From: Desulfobacterales bacterium
GTDB lineage: Bacteria > Desulfobacterota > Desulfobacteria > Desulfobacterales > Desulfatibacillaceae
Assembly: GCA_020060085.1 (NCBI GenBank)
Contig: JAGVAW010000325.1
Span: 1-34,480 of the forward strand
Direction of reading: 5' to 3'
Length of the DNA stretch: 34,480 bases
Made by a program: the position numbers and the translations under genes. The notes beneath the pieces were generated by a model that was not told the DNA's origin, ran no database searches, and saw only the letters and a program-made list of their open reading frames with translations. This document shows, piece by piece, positions 27,150 through 34,480 of the stretch (its first letter is position 1; each line of letters opens with the position of its first letter).

Positions 27150-29047
27150 GAATCAATAGCTTTCTGGGCAGGAAAGGAAAGGGTGAAAACCGCCCCGCCC
27201 TGCGGGGAGTTGGCGGCCTTTATTTCACCGCCGCAATCCGTAACAATGCCATAGGTTATGGAAAGGCCAAGCCCTGTTCCCTCACCCACCTTCTTGGTGG
27301 TGAAAAATGGCTCGAAAAGCCGATCCATAACCAATGGCTCAATGCCTTTTCCCGTGTCGGCAACTTGGGCAATAACCCTTCCATTTTCAAGTTTGGTGGA
27401 AAGGTAAATTATGCGACTTGGCTTTTCTTCTGGCAAAGCGGTGGCCCAATTTTCATCAATGGCGTCTCTGGCGTTGATAAGCAGGTTAATGAAAACCTGC
27501 TCCAGGCGGCCTGCATCTCCGAGTATGGGGGGAAGGTTATCTTTAAGGTTCCATTCAACGGAAATATTGCGCAGTTCAAGCTGGCGGCGGAAAAATTCGT
27601 AAGATCTGGTCATTATGTGATTAAGGTCAACAGGGGAAAGGGCCATATCCGGTTTTCTGCCAAATTCGCGCATATGGTTTATTATGCGTGTTGCCCTGTC
27701 CACATGGGTGTCTATTTCACCGGCCATGTCTGCAAGTATGGCCATATCCGGGGCAGTGTTCTCCTGCCCGGCCTTGTCAATTTTGCGCACAATGAAGCTG
27801 GATGCTGACTTGATAACGGTGAGGGGCTGATTGAGTTCGTGGGCAACCCCTGTGGCCATTTCGCCCAAAGTGGCCATTTTGCCTGCATGGATGAGCTGCT
27901 GCTCGGCTGCCAGACGCGCTGTTATGTCGCTTGCTGTCACAAGAAGTACATCACCGCCGGGAAACTTGCCCGGAGAAATGCGGATGTCTGCAAAAAGGCG
28001 GCGCCCGTCCTTTGCTATCTGGCGTACCCTGTTGATAATGGGGACCGATGTCAGCAGGCCCTTTATCCGCTCCTTTTCATCATCGCAAAAAAGGTTTAAA
28101 AAATTGCTGCCCACAAGCTCGTTTTTGTCATATCCATATATTTTATGGGCAGCATCGTTGCAGTCGGTTATTTCAAGGGTGTTGCGGTCAAGCACAAAAA
28201 CGGCGTTTGGAATGTTGTTGAATATGGCAAAGTAGATTTTCTCGGTCTGCTCAAGCTGCCTCTGCAACCGGCGAATGCCGCTTATGTCAAGGCTCATCTC
28301 CATTGCGGCCACAACATTGCCTGCATCGTCTGTAAGGGGCGCGGTGCGCACCAGCCAGTGGCGAACCGTGCCATCCTTGTCAACGCCCATTTCTTCGCTG
28401 TGGTGGGTCCGTCCATCCTCAAATGTGCGGGCCACCGGGCAGTCCGGGCATTTGGATGACCGGCCCTTGTAGGCGTGATAGCAGTAGTCGCCTGACTTGG
28501 GGTCAAACTGCCGGGCAAATTCGCGATTGTAGCCTATGAGCCGAAAGCGCCGATCCTGAACCGTGATTATGCACGGCACGGTTTCAAAAAGCTGCTGATA
28601 TTCATCCCTCTGGCGGTTAAGCTCCCTCTGTTTGGCGTAAATTTCCCGTCCCATGCGGCCTACGGCCACGGCCAGCCTGCCAAGCTCATCGTTCTGGCTG
28701 ACATCTGCTCCGGCAAGGTAGTTGCCCCTTTCAAAGCGCCTTGTGGCGCGCATCAGGGCATTGACCGGCCGGTTTACCACCTTTAAAATCATCAGGATTA
28801 TTGCCCCGGAGGTGAGCAGAAGGATGGCTGCGGCAAAAGCTATGGTGTTTCGGGTGAAGGATGCCAGATCCTCGCTGGCATGGGCCGGATCTGCGCCTAT
28901 GGCCAGAGCCGCAGCATTGATATACTGGCTGCTGTAAAGTATGGTGAATGCAGTCCAGGCCACAAGCCCCAAAAACAGGGGTATGCTTACAATGGCAAAC
29001 AGTTTGAAGGCCAGGCGGCCCTTAAAGAACTCGATGAACCGGATCAT
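27146..29047 (-). CDS. PAS-domain sensor histidine kinase with HAMP region
   Basis: Two TM segments, HAMP-like region, PAS with YCYHAYKGRSSKCPDCPV, H-box GVAHELNQPLTVIKS, HATPase (NLLINARDAI, DTGKGI, GLGLSITYGI). ATG 29047 preferred over 29107. Confidence 0.92.
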   Translation of the reverse strand: MIRFIEFFKGRLAFKLFAIVSIPLFLGLVAWTAFTILYSSQYINAAALAIGADPAHASEDLASFTRNTIAFAAAILLLTSGAIILMILKVVNRPVNALMRATRRFERGNYLAGADVSQNDELGRLAVAVGRMGREIYAKQRELNRQRDEYQQLFETVPCIITVQDRRFRLIGYNREFARQFDPKSGDYCYHAYKGRSSKCPDCPVARTFEDGRTHHSEEMGVDKDGTVRHWLVRTAPLTDDAGNVVAAMEMSLDISGIRRLQRQLEQTEKIYFAIFNNIPNAVFVLDRNTLEITDCNDAAHKIYGYDKNELVGSNFLNLFCDDEKERIKGLLTSVPIINRVRQIAKDGRRLFADIRISPGKFPGGDVLLVTASDITARLAAEQQLIHAGKMATLGEMATGVAHELNQPLTVIKSASSFIVRKIDKAGQENTAPDMAILADMAGEIDTHVDRATRIINHMREFGRKPDMALSPVDLNHIMTRSYEFFRRQLELRNISVEWNLKDNLPPILGDAGRLEQVFINLLINARDAIDENWATALPEEKPSRIIYLSTKLENGRVIAQVADTGKGIEPLVMDRLFEPFFTTKKVGEGTGLGLSITYGIVTDCGGEIKAANSPQGGAVFTLSFPAQKAIDS

Positions 29048-29306
29048 GACAAAGCCTTTTTGCTTGGGTGCAGGCAGAAGAATACAACAAGGGGCAACAA
29101 GTCGCAAGACGATTGCAACAGTTATGCAACAGTTGCCGGACCAGGAAGGCCGCAGATTTTTTTTGGGGTTGCAAAATCAGCCGCAATATTTTTGAATCCT
29201 TCCAGCAAAAAAGAGGTCTATCTTTCTGGCTTATAAGGGTTCTTCGTTTTTTGCCGGGCGGCTGTATTGTCTGCTGCAAAAAAACTTTCTCCAAAAGAGG
29301 TTGACC

Positions 29307-30119
29307 GTGAAAGAGCTTAAATCGCCTGTGGATATTCTGAAAATTGTTGACAGGTCCAACTGCCGCAAGTGCGGCGAACCCACCTGCCTGGCCTTTGCCG
29401 CAGCGGTTATCAATGGCAGGAGAAACCTTGATGAATGCCCGGTCATTCCAAAGGAAGAGCTTGCGCAATACAGCATAAAAGGGCGGCGCGGCGCAGACAT
29501 GGAAAGGGATCAGAAGCAGTTTCTCGATCTGTTGAAAAGCCGCATTCAACAGACTGGCCTTGAACAGGCAGCCAGCCGCATAGGGGCGTCCTATGCCAAT
29601 AAAAAGCTCACGGTTCCTGTTTGCGGAAAGCTTGTAAGCGTTGACGGGCAGGGCAACCTGTATTCGGAAATCCATTTGCACATGTGGCTGGCTGTTCCGC
29701 TTTTAAGCTACATACTCGACTGCCAGGGAGTGCCCCTTTCCGGGCAATGGGTTTCCTTTAGGGAGTTTTCCAAGGGAATGGAGTGGTACGGGCTTTTCCA
29801 CAAGGTTTGCGAAGAGTCCATGCGCAAAGTTGCAGACAGCTACCCGGAGCTTTTTGATGACATGATGGATCTTTTCGGGGGGCGGAAGGCCCAGGACTTC
29901 CATCAGTCCGACATTGCCGTCACTCTCTATCCGCTTCCCCTTGTACCTGTGCGCATCTGCTACTGGAAGCCCGGTGATGGCATGGAGTCCTCTCTGAATG
30001 TTTTTTTTGACTCCACAGGGGAGAAAAATCTGCCTGTGGAATCAATCTATGCCCTTGCCGCAGGCCTTGCGCGGATGTTCGAGAAAATTGCTATGCGCCA
30101 CGGAGTTGTTGTGAGTTGA
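29307..30119 (+). CDS. DUF3786 protein with N-terminal 4Fe-4S (corrinoid/CODH-type) domain
   Basis: DRSNCRKCGEPTCLAFAAAVINGRRNLDECP Fe-S motif followed by a DUF3786-like domain; AAAGAGG RBS before GTG 29307. Confidence 0.75.
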   Translation: MKELKSPVDILKIVDRSNCRKCGEPTCLAFAAAVINGRRNLDECPVIPKEELAQYSIKGRRGADMERDQKQFLDLLKSRIQQTGLEQAASRIGASYANKKLTVPVCGKLVSVDGQGNLYSEIHLHMWLAVPLLSYILDCQGVPLSGQWVSFREFSKGMEWYGLFHKVCEESMRKVADSYPELFDDMMDLFGGRKAQDFHQSDIAVTLYPLPLVPVRICYWKPGDGMESSLNVFFDSTGEKNLPVESIYALAAGLARMFEKIAMRHGVVVS

Positions 30120-30153
30120 AAGGGTTGCTTTAGCCTTTTGGGAGCAACAAAAA

Positions 30154-30188
30154 ACGGGGAAAAGCCACTTAAAAAGGCTTTCCCCCGT
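30154..30188. terminator. Hairpin terminator between convergent genes
   Basis: ACGGGGaAAAGCC...GGCTTTcCCCCGT stem with a T-rich flank; lies between DUF3786 (+) and ompW-like (-). Confidence 0.6.
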
Positions 30189-30212
30189 GCTTTTTCAAAA
30201 GCAGGCCTATGG

Positions 30213-30830
30213 CTACCAGTAGATTTTAAAACCCGAGGAAATCACCCAGGCATCCAGGGTAAGGGGGTCGGGGTTAGGGATATTTTCCTCTTCCGAGCGG
30301 TTTGCAGCATAACGGATGTCAAGAGACAGGGCGGTATGGGGCGTAAGAAGCTCGTCAAGCAGGTAATCCGCCCCAAAGCAAAGGTGCCAGCCGTAGTTGT
30401 CCTTTATGGAGGTGTCCTGAAGCGGTGTAAAAAAATGCTTGAAGTAATTGAAATAGTAGCCGCCGCCGCCGCCCAGGTAGGGCATGAAGTAATCCCCCAG
30501 GGTGGGCTGGAAGCGCAATGAAAGCAGAATGGGCGTCTGATGAAGGTCCCCCACCTCCCTGTCGTTGAGGGTGAGCTTGGTGCGCACATGCTCAACATCC
30601 AAAACCAGGGCAAAGTTGTTTATGGGGAAATAGCTGGCGCTGGCGGCAAAACCAAAGGCCGGATCAGCCCCCAGCTCAACCTGGCCGCCAAAGGCTCCTT
30701 CATCGCCCTTGTATTGCCAGTAACCGGCACGCAGGCCCAGGCTTGTCATGCCGGCTTCACCGGCAAGGGCCAGGGCTGGCACCACAAGCATTATTGCGGC
30801 CAACAGCAAGGCTGCGGAAAGGCGCTTCAT
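30213..30830 (-). CDS. OmpW-family outer membrane protein
   Basis: Signal peptide MKRLSAALLLAAIMLVVPALALAG, FMPYLGGGGGYYFNYF, beta-barrel pattern and C-terminal aromatic (KIYW). Confidence 0.75.
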   Translation of the reverse strand: MKRLSAALLLAAIMLVVPALALAGEAGMTSLGLRAGYWQYKGDEGAFGGQVELGADPAFGFAASASYFPINNFALVLDVEHVRTKLTLNDREVGDLHQTPILLSLRFQPTLGDYFMPYLGGGGGYYFNYFKHFFTPLQDTSIKDNYGWHLCFGADYLLDELLTPHTALSLDIRYAANRSEEENIPNPDPLTLDAWVISSGFKIYW

Positions 30831-30958
30831 TTATAAAGCCCTCCTTTTAATTCTGGCAGGGGTGTGATCAATTAAAACGGTGCTCCATGCCTGTTACCAA
30901 TAATCAAATTATTATAGCCGGGTGCATGGTGCTTGGCAAGAAGGATTTTGCCAAAACT

Positions 30959-32176
30959 TCAGGGTCGCTTGGGAAAGGCCGCGTCCGGCTCGATTCGCAA
31001 ATCCACGCTGGTTACATCCTTTAGGGCCTGGGGCATCTGTATGACAACAAAATGATCCATCTCTGAAAAATAGCCCCTTGTTTCCATGAGAACCCAGTAT
31101 TCACGAGTTTTGTTGTAATCCTTTACAAAAAGGTGGGTTATCCACTTTGAAAAGGGCAGGCCAAAGCCCTGGGACTCGAAGCGGAGCTGGGCAAGCTCAA
31201 TGGGCAGGTGGCTTATTGTTACCCTGGATGGCTCCACATTGGTTACAAGTATAAGCCTTTCGGTGCCGGTGACAAGGTAAATCGGAACATGAAGGGCCTC
31301 GTAAACAGGCCTTCGGGAGAGAAAGAAAAGTGTCATCAGCCCTGCCAGTATGACAAAGGCAATAGCAAGCCTTCTTTTGCCGGGCGCTTTTCTTTCGGAA
31401 ACACTCTTTTCAGGGCTTTCCACAGTTTCCGTGCCCAATTGCTCTGTTGCCGGAATGCCGGGCGCATTGGCGGCCTTTTCCTCGTGGGCCGGAATTCGCA
31501 GCACAAAATAGTACAGGCCCTGGGCTGTAAGCAGAATCACCCCCAAAGACCAGATTGCATCACTTGTAAAATGCGCCCCCTGAACCACCCTTGCCGCGCT
31601 CAAAAAGCCCCCCCAGGCAAGTCCGCTGCAAAGCCCTGCCCAGGCAAGGCCCGGGCTTTTTCTTCTTACAAACCAAAGCGAAACAAACACAAAGCCCATG
31701 GTGCAATGCCCACAGGGAAAGGAAGTACCCTTGCCCGGAACGCCCGGAGAAAGGGGGGCGCGGTATTCCCAGGCCCCGTCAAAAATCTGGGTCTGAACAG
31801 GCCGGGGCCGTCCCCAGTAGGGCTTTAAAAACCCGTTGACCACAATGCCGCCGCCAACAACAATGGTAAGCAGCACAAGAAGTGCGTATCGCCTCCAGGG
31901 TGCAACACGCGGGTAGGAAAGAGAGAATATCCACACCCCAAGGGCGACTATGCCAAGCAAAAGGCCTGGAATTGTTCCGAACCTGTAAAGGCTTATCCAG
32001 GGCTGTTTTGCATAAAGGCGCCAACCGCTTTCCGAATCGTAAAACAGGCCCGAAATTTTTGCATCCGCCCCCAAAAGCTCCAGAACAATGCTTATGAGGA
32101 CAAGGCAGGCAAGGGTAAGCCCCATGACAGCAAAGCCCCGCAGAATAAGCCGGGAGGTTTTGGGGTGTTCTTCCAT
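30959..32176 (-). CDS. PAP2-superfamily phosphatase-like membrane protein with C-terminal extension
   Basis: KPYWGRPRP, SFPCGHCTMGF, SAARVVQGAHFTSDAIWS match PAP2 motifs; additional ~150-aa C-terminal region. Confidence 0.85.
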   Translation of the reverse strand: MEEHPKTSRLILRGFAVMGLTLACLVLISIVLELLGADAKISGLFYDSESGWRLYAKQPWISLYRFGTIPGLLLGIVALGVWIFSLSYPRVAPWRRYALLVLLTIVVGGGIVVNGFLKPYWGRPRPVQTQIFDGAWEYRAPLSPGVPGKGTSFPCGHCTMGFVFVSLWFVRRKSPGLAWAGLCSGLAWGGFLSAARVVQGAHFTSDAIWSLGVILLTAQGLYYFVLRIPAHEEKAANAPGIPATEQLGTETVESPEKSVSERKAPGKRRLAIAFVILAGLMTLFFLSRRPVYEALHVPIYLVTGTERLILVTNVEPSRVTISHLPIELAQLRFESQGFGLPFSKWITHLFVKDYNKTREYWVLMETRGYFSEMDHFVVIQMPQALKDVTSVDLRIEPDAAFPKRP

Positions 32177-32183
32177 ATTTGGC

Positions 32184-32765
32184 CTATGCCCTGCCCGAAG
32201 CTTCCATGAGGTTCATCCAGTGGTGAAGGATGGCTGCGTGGGCTGTCTCGGCCTCGCCATAGCTTGGCGCAGGCACGAAAAAGTTGAGCGAGCCAAGTTT
32301 TCTTATGGCGTTATTGGGCTTCATGGCCGAAAGGGTCACAACCCGCCCCTTTAGAGCCAGGGCGGTTTCAACAGCTTTCACCACATTGGGGGAGTTGCCT
32401 GACGAGCTTATGGCAATGAGCATATCCGAGGGCTGCATCCACCATTCCAAAGGCTCTGCAAAAACCCTGTCAAAGGAAAGATCATTGCCTATTGCCGTTA
32501 TAAGCGATGGGTCTGTAAGCACATGGGCGCGGATATGGCCGTTTTTTGCAACATCTGCGGCAAAATGGCTGGCCATGCTTGCCGATGCCCCATTGCCGCA
32601 GAAAAACAGGCAGCGTTCTGCATTGCGGATTTCATCGCACCAGGCCTGCCACAGGGCAAAGCCCTCATTTTGGGCAAGGGGGCCGCTGCCTGCTGCATTC
32701 ACCTCAAGGCTTTTCAAAAGCCGGGAAATTTTTTGGCCAAACTGCTCCCAGGTATCAGTGTTCAT
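32184..32765 (-). CDS. SIS-domain isomerase, phosphoheptose isomerase-like
   Basis: CLFFCGNGASASMASHFAADVAKNGHIRAHVLTDPSLITAIGNDLSF and IAISSSGNSPNVVKAVETA. ATG 32765 preferred. Confidence 0.8.
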   Translation of the reverse strand: MNTDTWEQFGQKISRLLKSLEVNAAGSGPLAQNEGFALWQAWCDEIRNAERCLFFCGNGASASMASHFAADVAKNGHIRAHVLTDPSLITAIGNDLSFDRVFAEPLEWWMQPSDMLIAISSSGNSPNVVKAVETALALKGRVVTLSAMKPNNAIRKLGSLNFFVPAPSYGEAETAHAAILHHWMNLMEASGRA

Positions 32766-32810
32766 GGTTGTTGCCTTTGCAAGCAAGTTGTTAGTTTAAG
32801 GAATCTGTTC

Positions 32811-33482
32811 TTAAAAGCCCATCCAGGTTGTTATTTTATTCGGCTGCACCCTGTCGGTTTCCACGGCATTTGCAGGAAAGGCCGGGTCGGGCCAGCCTAT
32901 GGCAATGGCAATCAAAATGTTTTTGTCTTGCGGAAACCCTGCCACCTGGCGCAGCACCTGGGGGTACATCACCCCCTGGTCCTCAATGCAGGTTCCCAGG
33001 CCCTTTTCAGCAGCCAGCAGGCATATGTTCTGCATCACAGCGCCGATGTCAATCAAAGGCCCGGCATCGGAAAGGGATTTGTCTGCAAGGATAAAAATGG
33101 CCGCAGGTGCGCCAAAATAGCGAAAGCCAAGCTCCATCCAGGCATCGCGCTTCTGCTTGTCGTCCCGCTCAATGCCCATGAGGGAGAACAGCTCTTTGGC
33201 AAGGTCAACCTGGCGCTGGCGGAAGACCGAATCCTTTGGCCAGCCAAACCAGGGATGTTCCGGGGCAGGCATTTCCATGGCGCGAAGTCGCTTGACATTC
33301 TCTTGTCCAATCTGCTCAAGCATTTGTCCTGCCACCACAATGAATTCCCAGGGCTGGGTGTTGTTGGCAGAAGGCGCGCGCACGGCATTTTTGAGAATAT
33401 CCTCAATCAGGGCCTTTTCCACAGGGTCCGGCAGATAGCCCCGGATGCTTTTTCTTTTGTGAAGGGCGGCAACAAGCTCCAT
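32811..33482 (-). CDS. Nitroreductase-family flavoprotein
   Basis: KRKSIRGYLPDPVEKALIEDILKNAVRAPSANNTQPWEFIVV and C-terminal nitroreductase motifs; AAGGAG 6 nt upstream of ATG 33482. Confidence 0.88.
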   Translation of the reverse strand: MELVAALHKRKSIRGYLPDPVEKALIEDILKNAVRAPSANNTQPWEFIVVAGQMLEQIGQENVKRLRAMEMPAPEHPWFGWPKDSVFRQRQVDLAKELFSLMGIERDDKQKRDAWMELGFRYFGAPAAIFILADKSLSDAGPLIDIGAVMQNICLLAAEKGLGTCIEDQGVMYPQVLRQVAGFPQDKNILIAIAIGWPDPAFPANAVETDRVQPNKITTWMGF

Positions 33483-33492
33483 TTTTGCTCCT

Positions 33493-34480
33493 TTATTCAT
33501 CCAGAATTTTGGGCGTTTTTTGTTGGAAATATGACCTGGCTGTTGCATCTAGAGGGTCCAGCAAAAGAATAGCTGCATACACCTTGTCGGATTTTTCCGT
33601 ATTTGGCAAGAGCCGGTAGGCAAGGGCAAGATTGTGCAGAACCGCTTTGTCTGTAGGCGCTGCTTGCGCGGCCTGCTCAAACCAGAAGGCTGCCCCCTGA
33701 ATGTCGCCTGTCTGCGCATGGGCCATTCCCAGGTTGTTTAAAATGGAAGCTGATTCAATATGCGGGTTTTTGCCGGTAAAGCCCAAAAGCACTTCGGCTG
33801 CTTTCACGGGCCTTCCCATTTCAAAATACAAAAGGGCCAGGTTGTTTGCAGCAGCAGCATAGTCCGGCCTTATTGCAAGGGATTGCGAATAATGGAACAG
33901 GGCATCCTCATAATGGCGGGCATCTGCAAGGGCCATTCCCAACCGGTTATGGGCAAACCAGTTGCCGGTTGTCACCTTTATGGCATGGGAGTAAAGGCTG
34001 ATGCGGCTTTGCCACACAGCCGCCTGCATTGCCCCGGTTGCACCGGCTGCTATAATGAGAATTGCAGCCCCTATGGCAATGGCCTTTTTGGGTGCGGCAG
34101 GCCTTTGGGCAAGGCTGTGAGCGCTCCATACAATTATCCACAACAGGCCGGGAAGGGCCAGATAGGCAAATCTGTCCGCCATTGCCTGCGCCCCGGTTTG
34201 AACAAGCCCCAGGGCAGGGCCTGTTACTGCCGCAAACCAGATTCCACCTGCCAGGATATAAGGGTGTGTGCGGCGAAGCCCCACAGCCAAAACAAGGGCT
34301 GCGGATATGAGAAATGCAGCCAGGGCGACAGCAAAGGGCGAGAGTTCTTCGCCTGGATGCGGATAGAAAATGGCAAGGTCAAAAGGCCAGAAAAGCTTTT
34401 TTATGTAGAGACAAAAGCTGACCAGGGCGTTTCCGGCCTTCAGGCAGAAATCAAGGCCGGTTTGAATGGCAGTAAAATCC
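33493..34480 (-). CDS. TPR-repeat membrane protein (truncated by window end)
   Basis: Frame stays open to the window edge (DFTAIQTGLDFCLKAGNALVSFCLYIKKLFWPFDLAIFYPHPGEELSP...), TM segments, then TPR units (NRLGMALADARHYEDALFHYSQSLAIRPDYAAAANNLALLYFEMGR). Confidence 0.85.
   Translation of the reverse strand, partial: DFTAIQTGLDFCLKAGNALVSFCLYIKKLFWPFDLAIFYPHPGEELSPFAVALAAFLISAALVLAVGLRRTHPYILAGGIWFAAVTGPALGLVQTGAQAMADRFAYLALPGLLWIIVWSAHSLAQRPAAPKKAIAIGAAILIIAAGATGAMQAAVWQSRISLYSHAIKVTTGNWFAHNRLGMALADARHYEDALFHYSQSLAIRPDYAAAANNLALLYFEMGRPVKAAEVLLGFTGKNPHIESASILNNLGMAHAQTGDIQGAAFWFEQAAQAAPTDKAVLHNLALAYRLLPNTEKSDKVYAAILLLDPLDATARSYFQQKTPKILDE

Noticed and set aside
32523-33572. Plus-strand 349-aa ORF
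   Set aside because: Antisense across the SIS isomerase and nitroreductase genes; no motifs.
1-34480. CRISPR arrays, transposases, integrases, prophage genes, rRNA or tRNA
   Set aside because: No regularly spaced repeats, DDE/serine/tyrosine recombinase motifs, phage structural genes, or recognisable RNA genes seen.

Overview
The window is a densely packed chromosomal segment that looks deltaproteobacterial (Desulfobacterota-like; inferred from gene content and style only). No rRNA, tRNA, CRISPR array or transposase was seen. Main content, left to right: (1) the 3' end of a citramalate synthase-like gene (cimA) followed by leuA; (2) a minus-strand cluster with a Cys-rich hypothetical, a cyclic-nucleotide-binding protein and a phytoene-desaturase-like FAD oxidoreductase; (3) a three-gene plus-strand cassette behind a consensus sigma70 promoter: a divergent sigma70-like protein, a protein of unknown family, and a membrane protein with an anti-sigma-like H-x3-C-x2-C motif and a DUF4384-like C-terminus; (4) an FmdB-like zinc ribbon protein; (5) carboxynorspermidine dehydrogenase and decarboxylase (nspC); (6) a membrane protein, a D-aminoacylase-type amidohydrolase and a convergent asnB; (7) a HesB/IscA-like SELENOPROTEIN gene (16417-16731, minus) with an in-frame TGA and a SECIS-like hairpin with bulged U and GG loop, which the ORF track misses; (8) a biotin-uptake operon birA-bioY-ecfA-ecfT preceded by a near-perfect BirA operator; (9) trkA and trkH separated by a ~98-bp palindromic element; (10) a translationally coupled signalling operon (PAS histidine kinase, REC-kinase fusion, sigma54 activator without a receiver domain); (11) a DUF3786/Fe-S protein, OmpW-like protein, PAP2 phosphatase, SIS isomerase, nitroreductase and a truncated TPR membrane protein. 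The strongest items are the overlooked selenoprotein, the BirA operator (which also argues for a later birA start), and the uncharacterised sigma/anti-sigma-like cassette. All family calls come from reading motifs by eye; no database search was run.
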